Positions 1 through 13,500 of a DNA stretch of 64,000 nt are shown here, piece after piece. The number at the start of each line of letters is the position of its first letter. Positions within the stretch are counted from its first letter, which is position 1. The stretch comes from Atriophallophorus winterbourni (Eukaryota > Platyhelminthes > Trematoda > Plagiorchiida > Microphallidae). The position numbers were made by a program, and so were the translations under genes. The notes beneath the pieces were generated by a model. The model was not told the DNA's origin. It was given only the letters and a program-made list of their open reading frames with translations, and did not search any database. The stretch lies in contig JACCGJ010010800.1 in assembly GCA_013407085.1 (NCBI GenBank), forward strand, positions 62,001 to 126,000. Direction: 5' to 3'.

Positions 1-1203
1 GGTGATCAGTCTACACTGACGTTAACAATATCACTTGAACAAAAAACCAATTAAGTCTCACCCAACGCTGAATTCACTCAACTTTCCAAGCAGTCTCAAA
101 GCAGTCGATTTTTTCAGTTATAACATACAAACCTTTGAGAAACATAAAACAAAACCACCGTTGTCCACTGATTGCCGTTCACGCAAAAATGTGTGCGAAC
201 TCTGGTGATATTTCGATTCGAACTTAAGGCATTTTCCATATTCCACTGCGCAAGATCACGGACTTATGATGTGGTCATTTCCTTCAGCCTGCACCAAGAT
301 GTGCAAATAAGGCGCAGCACGATGAGTATGTTGCAGTATTGTAACAGCGGTTCCTTCATCATCACCATCATCATGATCATCATTAACAGCATTACACAAG
401 GGAGCAAGTATCCAGTTCTTAATTGCCATACAATTATGACATGTTACAAAGCTTGAAAAGATGAAGGAAGGGCAGGACATAAAAAACTATTTTACTTGCG
501 TTCAATCGAGCATTGTGAACAAGTAAAGTAATATCAGCATGACAGCTTCCTTGCGGCTTTCACTGTCACGCATCATAACAAGCTTTCCTCGCCACTTCAC
601 TTGATAACAGACAAGATTAATCAAATGCACTCCAAGAAGATGTCCGCATCAAGTCCGCCACTGAACACGAGTTCTTCAAACTAACGACCGTGTGTCATCA
701 GCATGCGTCAACAGGCCTCGGCAACCTTAGAACGCGGTCGCAAACGAATGGAATGAATGTCGCAGCCTATGGTTGTCAAAATGTAGCTTTGGAACAACGT
801 AGCTAGCAAGACCGCGTTGGGAAATCGTCTTTTACAACGAGGTGGATCAAAACCATTAATAGGGAACATCAACAAACGAGACTATTTCTATGCGTATTTA
901 GTTAAACCAGTCCGGTTTCTGAGACAAAGTGGTATAATGATTTCGGTTCACATCTATGCTATACCTGTAAAAACGGATCAGCCATTGAGAACTCAAGATG
1001 GGTTGAGAAAAAAATAAGAGAATATTGAATAAAATGAGAAAAATTCCCATTTCCAATGAACGTGGAAACCAACATAACTGAAGTTAGAGCAGCAACGAAA
1101 AAAATTGTCAGAAAAACGAATCAAAACAACGTCGTTAGCAACATTTACTCTGTTATGATGTGAAAACTAAAGGATAAAAAGCGCATGTAGAGAGAAAACC
1201 AAC
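1..1203. other. Probable intron of the GAPVD1-like gene; nothing else supported
   Basis: The stretch downstream of exon 7 should be intronic. I see no open exon with splice sites. Positions 200-480 resemble a dispersed repeat listed separately; the short frames there are not convincing. Confidence 0.5.
200..480 (-). repeat. Dispersed repeat family B, divergent copy
   Basis: On the minus strand this shares the order of motifs seen at 1.64-1.89 kb and 15.56-15.72 kb: a GTATGGCAATTAAG-type block followed by AATGCTGT and a GATGATGATGG stretch. It is diverged, so the limits are approximate. No coding capacity is visible. Confidence 0.4.
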
Positions 1204-1590
1204 CTTCCGGATGGCGCATCGGGGGCGGTAGGTCGAACTTTCGGAATTTATCTGTGATATCTGGTGTCTCGATGCTATGTATGATTGTCGAAGGGACTGC
1301 GCCGTTCGGTAAAACCAAGCCAGCTCGAACATACGTTCTAGTTCCTGGTGGGTAACTTCCGGTAGGACCTCTGGATGTGCTACTGGTGAACGAGAGCGGT
1401 GTCACACGGCCAGAAACGTTTGCCGAGGAAAGAGGCAGATCGGACAAGGCTTCCTGTTCTTCATCCAGTCGAGATGAGCTTAAATTCGCTTGGGGTCCTA
1501 ACTCACGAGCACCGATGTCACCATTTTGAAGATGTACACCACAAGATGAACAAGTATCCACGCTGTATTGTTCCTCACGATCGGGAATAC
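1204..1590 (-). CDS. GAPVD1: GAPVD1-like exon 7 (last exon inside the window)
   Basis: This exon has 387 nt between the acceptor CCCTATAG and the donor GGAAG|GTTGGT, entry and exit phase 1. It contains SIETPDITDKFRKFDL, matching the conserved KLRKFEI motif of animal GAPVD1. No following exon is recognisable in the first 1.2 kb, so the rest, including the VPS9 domain, must lie left of position 1. Confidence 0.8.
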
Positions 1591-4500
1591 CTATAGGGAT
1601 AGATTTAATCATGAGAGAAATGTATATCAAAATTACGAGCGTGAAAAAACAACCTCATGACCTGTAACGTTGATGTCGCGCTACTCGTTCACAACACTTG
1701 CTTGAATGTATATTCGATTCGAGATGTAGGCATCGCATTCCTGTATGTATTTACCTAGTCTTCTAGAGGTTCAGTAGCTTTTTAGTCCCCCACCCTCCCA
1801 CATGTTTGGGGTTTCAATGTGTCGGGGTTATATGGCAGTTAAGTACTCAGGTGTAATGCTGCCCATGATGAGGATGAGGATGAATCAGATTGAAGAGATC
1901 ACGTAAAAGCATCATCCACGTAGTATAATGCAAGGTTTTCGGGATGAATGGAATGGATCATCTTGATAATAGGTAAGGTAGCGCGATTATATGAACTTGC
2001 TATGGGGGGGCAACATCATTCCTAAGCATGCGCAATGAAATGATGTTCGCGATGTCCAACGAAATGTTGTTGATCAGAAAAGAGTGAGCACGTTTAATTG
2101 AAAATTAGCCAACCGTAGCTCAGATGGTGAATTAGTAGTCAAAAATTAGATATAATGGTGCAAGGGTGTAATCGTGCAGCGTATCTAGTAGAAACGATGT
2201 GGTACACCGACTCCAACTCTAAATAAGTTGTAAACGAGAACTCACCGGATTATCGTTAACAGTATGGCTACCTGAGAATGTTCAACTTGACCGTAGCTCA
2301 GCCTACGTTCAGCCTAGAAAGCTACATGGCATTCTGACCAGATCCAGCTTTATATACTTCTCACTTGATATCTTCAAGTAAGATGACAAACTAAGAATCG
2401 GGGTGAGGAACCCCAGTTACAACATGCGGTGTCTAATGCAGAGAGGTAAGCCAAGTCTAAAAAGAAACTCTAACATTGGAAACAAACAGAATGTGGTCTA
2501 CACGACGGCGGTCATGGAACCCCATGACGAGTTCCAACGTGATTCGCTATTAAAAATCTTTGCTCTTAGAACGTAACAACAGTTTTGCGAGAAGAAAAGT
2601 ACTCGAGAACAAAAATTCAAGAAGCAAAGCAGTTTCGTCTATGACATGGATTAAGCGCTCGTGTCCAAAGTTTTCCGTCCAACTACATCCCAGTTTTCAA
2701 ACACCTCGGTCCTGGTAACAGTGAACTAGGAAGTGAAGTTAAGCGTTGATCTAGCAAGTAATCCGTTTTGGCAGTTGGAAGAATCTCAAGAACATGTCCG
2801 GAGTTAGTCTTGAAACTAAAATACGTCCAAAACAAACATGGTCTAACCAGTATCACTTCGTGATATCACAAGAGCTTCAAAAAACATATGCAATATGACT
2901 GTTGGCACGATAAGGCCATCTTCGGCGTTCGATAAACTGTCCGAGTCTGCATGTCTACCGACTGGAGCACATGTACCGAGCAACCTCAAATCTAAGTTTG
3001 CATCTGACCACTGGGAATGAGATGGCTTTAACACGAATACGCTCATGAAGCTTTTCATCGAATGAAAAAATGTACACAGTTGTCGACGGTGCGAAGGCAG
3101 TCGAAAGAGATTGAATGAACTTGCAGTTGCCCTGGAACTGGCTACCGTCTACAGAAAATGCACGGATGTGCAATCGAGCAGCATCTCTGTGCTGTGCGGT
3201 TAACATCGTGCTAAATTGGTTGGCCAACGGTAGTGAGGTGCATGTTGAAACAGGCTGGAGTCTCACTACCATTTCCTGTTCCTTTTTCTTCCTCATATCT
3301 GTCTAGGCCTGGGCAAGCTGACAGTATCTTAGCCCACGTGCAGTCTCTGACTGTGCGACACTTTGCCTGGATCCGGCTTGTGCTTTTATGCATACATACA
3401 TATTTGCCCATGTGCAGTCTCTGACCGTGCGACACTTTGCCTGGATCAGGCTTGTGCTTTCATGCATACATACATCTTTGCCCACGTACAGTCGACGACT
3501 GTGCAGCACTTTGCCTGGATCAAGCGTGTGCTTTCATACCATTCATACCATACAGAGAATGAGAATATTAGTGATCTGTAAGGTCTCGCCACATAATGAT
3601 GCGCATTTAAAATATAATTCGAGTAAGAGTGGGATGAGTCGAAAAGAGACCTTCAAGTTGTAGTAGATACAATAAACCTCAAATTGAAAAATACTCGGTA
3701 GACTTCATTGTGCGCATGCATGTGAAACGCCTGAACCCAGCTTATATGCGTTTTCCCACAACCCCTCTCGTTCCAAGGAAAATTTCGCCGCACACGCAAA
3801 TCCATCATAATGCTGTCCTGCACAACAATAACAACGACACGAAACAATTGATTTCTCGAGAGTACGCAACTCACCAGCCATCTCATCACACGTCTCCACC
3901 CGATTGACATGCTGTGACGAGGCATTCGACACGGCATCGAGACCGGTTTGCAGGCTGTTCAACGACGAACGTGGCGAGGAAGTTGACGAGGCCACACTGC
4001 GATTCGACGGGTTTCGATTTGGATCGAACGGTTCGGACCTCGTGGATGGTGGTGGGGCATGGGTGGCGTTAGACATTCGAGGCCACTCGGCCGAACTGGT
4101 ACGCGTCAAGTGGGTGCGTAACAGCGTATTGGATGGATCTGACTCGGGGCACAAAGGCATTTGCTCGGCAAGTTCGGTAGCTCCACATGATCGATTAACT
4201 AAAGTGAAGGTGAATTGACGTCATGGGAAATGACTAAAAATTCCCATTTCTGTGAGTGCAAGAATGAATGAATGAATGAATGAATGAATGAATGAATGAA
4301 AGCACAAGCCTCATCCAGGCAAAGTGCCGTGCAGTCACAGAATACACGTGGGCTAAGATACTGTCAGGTTGCCCAGGCTTAGACAGATATGCGAGAAAAT
4401 AGAATAGAAATGATAGTGAGACTCCAGCGTGTTTCAACATGCAGCTCACTACCGGTGGCCAATCAATTTAGCACACACATCACAGAAGTGCTGCATAGGA

Positions 4501-7500
4501 GTGCAAGACACTAATAGCGCGTAGGATATCGTTAAAAATGAATCTAACGCGAAAAATTGGGAATTTCAAGATATGCTCGAGTGGAGAAATGAATTTAATT
4601 ACTGAAAATCCGTGTACACGAATAAAGTCATTTCCTTCTTCTAGAGAGAGCGCAAAATTTTACAACAAGGTGTAAAACGCCAGCAAGGATCTTTTCACGC
4701 TACTTGTTGTGATACATGGTGCACGAGACTCGTAATCTGCACCAACTGTGGCATTGAAATCACCCAATACCACTAGTCAGTTTTCTGTGGCACGTTTTTG
4801 AGGACTGTTGTGAGGTTATGATAAAAAGCGTCTTTTTAAGCAGGCGTCACAGAGAGCGTCGGTGCATAAACGTTGACCAACGTAATGGAACCAGTACGAG
4901 ACTTCAGATTTAAAGTCCAAATCCGTTCGCTCCCACTGCTGCTCGGTTCTATTGCTTTTAATATGTCGTTTCGCACGGCAAACCCAACTCCATGCAGTCG
5001 AGGCTCATCGGAACCTCCTCCTTTCAAAATAATGTGTAATCTCAATCTGTTAGCTTACGAGCGTCTGGTAATCACGTCTCTTGCAGGGCAGCCACGTCGA
5101 CATTCAGTCTCTTTAGCTCATTGTTAATAACGGCTGACTTTCTTACGCCTCTGATATTCGAGACGTCGTTATGAAATCCTGGAAGCATGGATCGGAAGTT
5201 CCAGGTTCCCACTTTTAGAACTGACATTTGTTGTTTAGTACAGTCTGCTTGTGGGTGCAGGATTTTGTTAAAACGGCTATGTGAAATGAGGTGAGTAGTC
5301 GCTATTCCAATACTTCACGGTGATATCCGTCACTATGTGTATATGTAAAACACATTTATACATGCGGTATCCAGAGCAAACAAGGAATATACTGTCAGTA
5401 ATGCATGCCCTTTAAACACATAAACGGAAATTGTTTTACGGGATAGATATTACATTACGGGTCGATTAAGATTCATAATTTTTGGATCTCATATATATTT
5501 TGTATAAGGATTCGCTGCAACGAATCATACCATTTCGAACAGCGAAGTTAAGGAGTAAGGAAAATATTGACATCGTTTGGGATCACGTTGAATGGTTAAC
5601 CACGGCGCCCCAAAAACGTGTCACACATGAATGGATATCAATTGCAATGCACTAACCTCGCGTTTCACCTATCGAAAACCTCGTGTGCTTTGCTGCTACT
5701 TGTCTACCAGCATTATCGGTTTCCGATGTTTGCGACGCGGCGGTCTGGCACTGCAGTCGTGTGGGAGGCAATGGAGCAATCTGTTCTTCATTGGAACCTG
5801 CGCCATCTCCACCATTTACCGGGCGCGCGGAGGTACGCATACGACGACCGAGGGCGTGTGCACTGCTAGCCAAACTAGTGAATCCACTTCGATCGGATAA
5901 ATCGGACGAGGGGTCGTTCGAGCGGTCTTCAGAAAGCAGCATCAGTTCCTCGTTCATCAGATCGGACGCATACAACACTTCCGAGGGAAATGTCACACCG
6001 ATAAGACCTCTAGATCTGGTCTGGGCACTGGATCGATAACAGCGAAAAGGTTGATGGAATTACAATGCACTTGGAGAAGGATTACGCTAAATCACTACAC
6101 CCATAAATGGCTAACAAGTATAAAAATTGAAAAAACAAGAAAGTTCCATTCTCTATGAACTCGGGGTTAAAAAGGGAAATAAAAACCCATTTACAAACTC
6201 AGTTGAAAACAGCCAACTAACTGCAGAGTGACAAGAAATAGACAAAATGAAACGGTAAAATGAAACCATTGGGGTCTGCAAAGCGGAAAGCAATGCATTC
6301 TTATACCTGGTAAGGCCTGTGTTGGAGAAGACAAACAACAATGAGAAAAATTTGATGCTGAAACATTGTTTTGGCCATTTGCAGGAACATATGCGGCAGG
6401 GTTCGCTTATTTGATAGTTTGATGTAACAGAAATAAAAATGGTTGACCAATACACGGGAATAAAAAACAGAGCACGCGACAGGTGGACAAATTCATATTT
6501 AATGTAAATATAAAAAGTGTGATTAGCAAATTGGTCGCAGTTGCACTGATTGTGTCACATTGGGGTTCGTTTCGGGAAACCAGTCAGGTGTGAACGACTG
6601 TGGCTAATGCTACTGGTGGTAGCCGCTGGTTCGAACTGATTGTACAAATTGGATCATGTGTTCAGTTAATTCATCTTATATTCAGGCTTGAGCGATATAT
6701 AAGATGCATCTTTTGAAAAAACCACTTGTCAGCTTTTACTGATGTTCAGACATATCGTTACAGGCCTAGTGGATCTCGAAACTGATGTTCCAGCCAATGT
6801 TCGGAACGTGCCAGAATTGACTCAGATTCACTCGCTGAATGTGTCATCCAAAGGACGGCTGTGCCAAGCGGGCTGACAACGGGAAAGGGAAATAACGTAC
6901 GTTGCTAACCACTTTATCACTGTTTCAAGGCTCATTGAACCTAATCTTACGGTGTAAACCCGATGGCGGCAAATAGTCAGGAACCGGTTGTGGTGTGTAC
7001 GTGCGCGCGATGTAAGCAATCCTAAAACTGATCATTTTCATTGATTTCATCGATTGCTACCTTACACAGTTTAAATGATCAAAGGAAAAAGTTTATAAAA
7101 CTTATTCATCAATATTTGCGCAGAACAAAGAATCTATAAAAATGGATCAGAAATCTGCGAACACATAAATGGAACAATTTTCTTTTTGTAGAGGTCAATG
7201 TGCATTTATTTTGAATCAATCTATTTTTTACAAAGTTAATGGAATGTTCAAAGTTTGGATAACACGACGGTTGAGTGACGAGTTAAAACGAAAAAAATGC
7301 AAACTTACGCGAATCTATCGACGGATTGCCTATGGCCTGGTGGAATGACAGGAATCGACTGTTCACTCTTTTGCATAAACACATCTCCATCTTCGACGCT
7401 CGATTGGACGCCGCTCTGACTACCGGAACTGCCAGCCGGATTAGAACTCTGTGGATGAGACAAATGATTCGGATGGACAGTATCGGCAGGCGTGTGCGCG

Positions 7501-10500
7501 ACATTCGATTTGGAAAAATCCTCATAGGAAAGCAGTTTGGACTGAATTTGTCGGTGGAAGTCATCCAAGTAAATTATGTACACGGTTTCTTGATCGGGTG
7601 AATTGATGGATACCTCCGCTGGCGATTGGGTGCCGGAAACGGATCGTCCAGTGCTATCCAAAGAGCTAGGTACCGAACCATGGCGAGGGGAACCACGTCG
7701 AATGAGGCGGCTACCAGAAAGACTACGCTCGCCACTGGACGTTTTCAGGGAGTTAATATATTTGTTCTTCTCTTGGTCATATTGTACAAGTTTAAAATTG
7801 TAGACTCCGGAGGAACCTGAAACAAAGTGGAAAGATAATGGGAAAATATCGCGCTGCAAAAGGACACAATCCAAATAATGAAACACGGATAACGAAAGAA
7901 CCCTTAATTCAATGTAAAATCAGACAACAACTCACCGGCTTCATTGCCTCGATCTGTGGAGTCAAAGTGAACACCGAATAGTGCACCGGGAAGTATCGAC
8001 GGTACATCATTTAGCAAATCATTTAGATGAATCAACGGATCCGGGTCAGTGGATCGGAACAGACGAAGGACATCAAGCTGAAAAATAAATAAACCAATAA
8101 GAAAGAGAAAACGGTGAATGGCAAACAGCCTGAAACCGGTAGTGGTGTGTAAAGGATGGGGATGTGAGCACCACAATACTTTGGTGAATGAAAGTAGTTT
8201 GTGTTCTTTCAATCACATCACAAAAAGTCGATTAATTACCTGGACCGCGAAATACAAAGAAAGACATGGCATTCTCTCTGCGGCAAGCCACAGAACATCA
8301 CAACACTTATAGGAAGCCCATTGTAGCGATCAGTGGCGGTTATGCTGTAGACATCTTCTTCGAGTGTTTAATTGAGATTATATGTTGTCAAGTGAGAGCA
8401 ACAAGGGAGATGTTATTCAAATGTCGTTCTACTCGTTCACGGCACTTGATTGAATGAGTGTTCGATTCGAGGTGTAGGTAGGTAATCCAGTAAATCTGTG
8501 GCTAATTTTGCACAGGTTAAGTATATTTTAGGGCCCGCTCTCAACCACCACTTGAGGATATTAGCGTGCCATTGTTATATGACATTTAAGCAGTCCGTCC
8601 GGTGAAATGTTCTCCATAAAGGTAATGATGATGAGATACGTTTGGTATAAAAAGAGTGAATCGCATATAATTGAAAAAACACTACATTTTGTCAACGATT
8701 TTTTAGACAAATGTCCAGTTTATCGAATCCTCAGTCAAAGCATAGTATATTAGTTATCGAAGCCTCTCATAGGCAATGGTTGTTCATCCCGTTTCCTCTC
8801 GAGGAATGTTGCGTAGAAAGCGTTGTTGCTAATTTCTTTCTCACAAATACCAACTTATAAGCATGCATCTAACTGATTGCACTCAAATTATGAATACACG
8901 ATCGGTCCCAAACATATTCCAATCGATCGAAGAGTCCCAAGCATTGTATATATCTCTCTATTCTTGGATCGCAAGAATGTATAGCGATGCGTACAGAGAA
9001 AACTGTTAAAATCTACTGCAGTCTCAGCATCGGTTTTTTCGATTTTCCATTTAACGCGAGGCAAAGTGACCGCAGATTATGGCCGTCACGTACATAAATC
9101 CGAAACACAGCAGTATCTCCAGGTGAACAAGTAAAGTGGTCTGTTTCGATCGAGACGCGCTAAATTTCAGAGAAAAAGACGGCCATCGATTTTTTACCAT
9201 TTAACCAGATCAATAAATATTAATAATAGTGCATTATTGTGTGAAATGCAGCAATGAGCAAACTAATGGAATGCGCAGGTGAGTGTGGTACTCGGGATTT
9301 ACCGGATAAACAGTCGGTAACTAAGTGACTAAGCAAGAGTAACAGCTAGATTGTTTAATCAGTAACATGCTGCGATACGATTTCTCACGGAAATATAAAA
9401 ATTCGATCGTAGATTGATTCTGGAAACATGAGCACTAATCGTTATAAACCTATGCGATATTCCACATCAAGCACAACAGTAAATAAATCAAGCAAGTGCA
9501 CCTAATAAATATGGATGAAGATGAGGATTGTACGGTATGGTATGAAAGCACAAGCCTGATCCAGGCAAAGTGCCGCACATTCAGAGACTGCACGTGGGCT
9601 AAGTTACTGTCAGGTTGCCCAGGCCTAGACAGCTATGAGGAACAAAAAGAACAGGAAATGGTAGTGAGGTATGGTATGAAAGCACAAGCCTGATCCAGGC
9701 AAAGTGCCGCACATTCAGAGACTGCACGTGGGCTAAGTTACTGTCAGGTTGCCCAGGCCTAGACAGATATGAGGAACAAAAAAGAACAGGAAATGGTAGT
9801 GAGACTCCAGCCTGTTTCAACATGCAGCTCACTACCTCTGGCCAATCAATTTAGCACGATGTTAACCACACAGCACGAAGTACTGCACGATTGCACAACC
9901 GTGCGCAAGATGAGCATTAAAACAAGTGATGAGTCTACATGGTCAGTGTGTATAAGTATCGGAGTGAGATTACCAACTGGGATGATTTTAGCAAATGTCT
10001 ACGACATCATCGTTGCTAGAGGTTCCGCAAACTTTTCTCGGTCATGCTGCATGGCATATCTTTCTCGCCAATGCACAGGACAAGCATACAAGAATGAGCA
10101 AATAATAGAGTTGTAGAGTAAGTTCAACTCACCAAAATGTTCAGGTCTGTTGCCGTCAAAAGGACAACATCGGGTAGTTCAGAAGCAAACGCTTCACGGA
10201 CAGATGTCTTACCCAAATCGGATGAAAGTGAAATTTCCTTTTGAGAGGTGGAACACATGTTATCGGCAAAGTCAATTATTTGTTGCAACGTAGAATGCAA
10301 AACGGAATAGTTACATCGTTTGAGCAAATTGGTTGTAAGCGCACTTGTGTCAACAAACGAAGTTGTAGAAGCAGATGATGAATGTGAAGAGATTGTCATG
10401 TGAGCCAAATGCCGGAAGGCCTGTAAAGAGGATTAATAAATAGTTATATGCCCGTGATCAGGATATTAAATTAACGTTGCGTACCTACAAATACATCATC

Positions 10501-13500
10501 ATGGAAGTAGACAGCATTAAATTCGAATATATATTGTTAATGTAACGGAATGCACGGGCACAAACAATGAGCTGCGAATCAGAACCTTTTGCAGTCTCCC
10601 TGCTAGTGTCCGAGAACGAGAAAACGCTTTCTGTAAGATCATCAAGTTTTCAGCTTTCGACTAAGGTTAAGGCATACAACTAAAATGAAAAGCCGTCGAG
10701 AAAATACAACACATTTAATTTCAATGAAATGGCATGATCATCAGACGCTCATCGACATCCAGCGCGTCGACGGATACCTTAGGAAAACGAGGCAAATGCA
10801 CTTGAGTAGTCGGACAGAGTGTTTTACATTCATTTTCACTTGATTGGTTCATCGCGTAGTGTATGCTTGGTGGCTATTAAAACGGTATAGGTCCGTTCGT
10901 TAAGAATAAAAATGTTTCAGAAACAACCAACGCGTAATAAAATTTCAGAAGATGTCTGATTGCGGCGTTTTAAAAGAAGTGCTGGAAAGACCATGAGAAA
11001 ACAATATAAACGATGTGGTTAAGTGTACGAGTGCAAGTAAAATGAGAAATAGATTAAGGCTTATCTGAAACACGGGAAAGCAGCAAATCGAAAGTCTTCT
11101 TTACCTACTTTTGAACGGATGCGCAATCGTGTAGTACTTATGTGCTGTGCGGCCAACACCGTGCCAAATTGATTGGCCACCGGTAGTGAGCTGAATGCTG
11201 AAATACGCTGGAGTCTCACTATCATTTCTATTTTTCTCATATCTGTCTAAGACTTGCAAACTGGAAAGTATCTTAGCTTATGTGCAGTCCCTGGCCTTGC
11301 GGCACTTTTCTTGAATTAGCCTTGTGTTTTCATACCACCATACCTTACCATACCTACTTTTGAAACATATGCTTAATTTGACACACATTTTGACTCCAGA
11401 CCACTACTTCAAAATAAATAAAATCTGGACCCAGGTAATCCGACATGTAATTTATACGCGCAACACAACCCCATCTCAGATTTGTGATCGCATATCCGTA
11501 GAGTACAAATAGGGTATGACTGTATATTCATTTGCATGCTTTTCCGTCATTCACACCCCTGAATTTTTCGAAAACAACAAGGCATTAATCCGGCAGGGTG
11601 TGAGTTCGATCACTGTGTAGGTATAAATAACAGACCAGAAGTAGAGGTGTTACTTTAAACTGACCAATGGAGAATTTAGACATGTATTTGCGGATGTGGC
11701 ATGTTCAAATACTTTTAACTGCACATGTAACGTGTGCCCGATTGAATCTTTAGGTAATGAAGTGCAGGCAAGAAGACGCTAGTCACACTTATCATTTTTT
11801 CATTATGTTGTTGTTGTTGGCCTACTTCGGTCGATGTCGACCATGGATGTACATCACAACCACATGAATTTCCATGTTCTACAGCTTTTTAAATGACTAA
11901 ATAGTCCGATTCGGGAGGAACAATCTCTCCCGCAGCGCTGGCAACGATAGTCAGAACTTGGTTGTATTGCATCAGTTGCACGCCGGCGGCGTAATCTGTG
12001 TTCAGTAGCCAAGAGTTGTATCTGCTCCTCCCCAGCTTGCAGACGACACTTCACACAATGCCTTTAATGTGAGCGGTCAAGAGCAAGTTCTTCACAACTC
12101 GCGGGGTCAATGCCAAGAGCTTTCACATCTCTTTTGCAAACGTCTTTGTACCGCAAGTGCGGTCTGCCCAATGGTCGACTTCCTAATTGCAACTCACCGT
12201 AGAGTAGATCTCTCGGAATACGACCATTATTCATTCTGCATACATGGCCAAGCCAGTGCAGGCGGCGCTGTCGCAATAGAGTGAACATGCTCTGTATACC
12301 AGCTTTTGAAAGCACTTCAGCACTAGTCACTCTGTCCATCCACGATATGTTCAAGATACGATGGATGCTTCGTAGATGGAAAGCATTCAGCTTCCGTTCG
12401 TGTTTTGCGTGGGTGGTCCAGGTTTCACTGCCACACAGTAAAGCATTTAGTACGCACGCGTTGCATACCATCATCGTTGTTTTTACAGTCGGCTTGCGGT
12501 TACCCCGCACGAGAGAGAGACCGTATCTGAGATGTAGCTTACTTGAATTTGTTCTCTGAACAAACTCAACAAGCTCGGAGAACAAATTCAAGTAAGCTAC
12601 AACAACGACCCGAGCTACAAATATTCCAAACAATACTAACCGTATCTGAGTGCATTTAAAACTTTTCACTCTACAGAAATTCGTTAAAAACCAGTGTTCT
12701 ACAGTTGTGAGTTCATACGTACGTGTCATAAAGCTCAAACTTGATATAGGAGTTCAAGCGCAATGGAGCGAAATCGTACGTCAGTATCGAATTGCAAACA
12801 GTTACGCATTAAATCGAGACAATTGATCATTACGAGTACCACGATTAACAAACTAGCAGGGAATGCTAGAAACTTAGAGTGGCATGTAAGGAAACACCAG
12901 AATGTGTAATGCGACAGTTAACTGAACTCTCAATAGTATTTAATTCGCAAAACACGTTACTTACCGAGGCTGTTTGTAACCAGACAAACCGAGTATGCGG
13001 TTCAGAATGTTGTTTGAAATAAGTGCCATAAGATAGGGGGTTTAACATAGCTTGTACGATGAACAAGTCGACGATAAGTTCCAAAGTCCGCACATGCTTT
13101 AGCTCATCAGATGAACCAATGTCAGTAAGATAACGGCGATATTTTCCCAAAAAGATGGAAAGCGCGGCAGGAAAAAAATGTACATTTTTGTGGAATCGAT
13201 CGATCAAGCGGTTGACAGAAGAATATACTTGGTCGGTTGGATTATTCTCGCCAGAAACACAAAGAAGCCCGTAGATTTCGTCAAAAGAAATGGATGGGCC
13301 AACCGGACTAGATAACACATCGGAGAGCTCAAACGTCGCATCAACACCTGGTAAAAGTTCTTCCAACAAAGTCAACAGATAACGGCGCACACATGGAAGG
13401 TTAGCGTAGAATACTTTGAAAATGCAAACAAAAGCCGAATTATCCACGGGTGACTGATCAGTGTGTATAGTAGCAGATGAAAAATGTAGGAGATTATCTA

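Noticed and set aside
3110..3300. tRNA-derived SINE promoter (box A/box B) in family A
   Set aside because: I looked for both boxes in several copies and found no pair with correct sequence and spacing, so I kept the neutral term SINE-like.
3332..3545. Direct repeats that could suggest a CRISPR array
   Set aside because: The repeats are the 3' module of a SINE-like element in a eukaryotic genome; units are contiguous, without unique spacers.
3653..3874. Open frames downstream of GAPVD1-like exon 6
   Set aside because: They lie beyond the GTGAGT donor and overlap intronic sequence with no similarity.
12866..12964. The open frame of GAPVD1-like exon 1 running to 12866
   Set aside because: A consensus donor (TCG|GTAAGT) at 12964 and phase-compatible exon 2 are more convincing than the unrelated tail.
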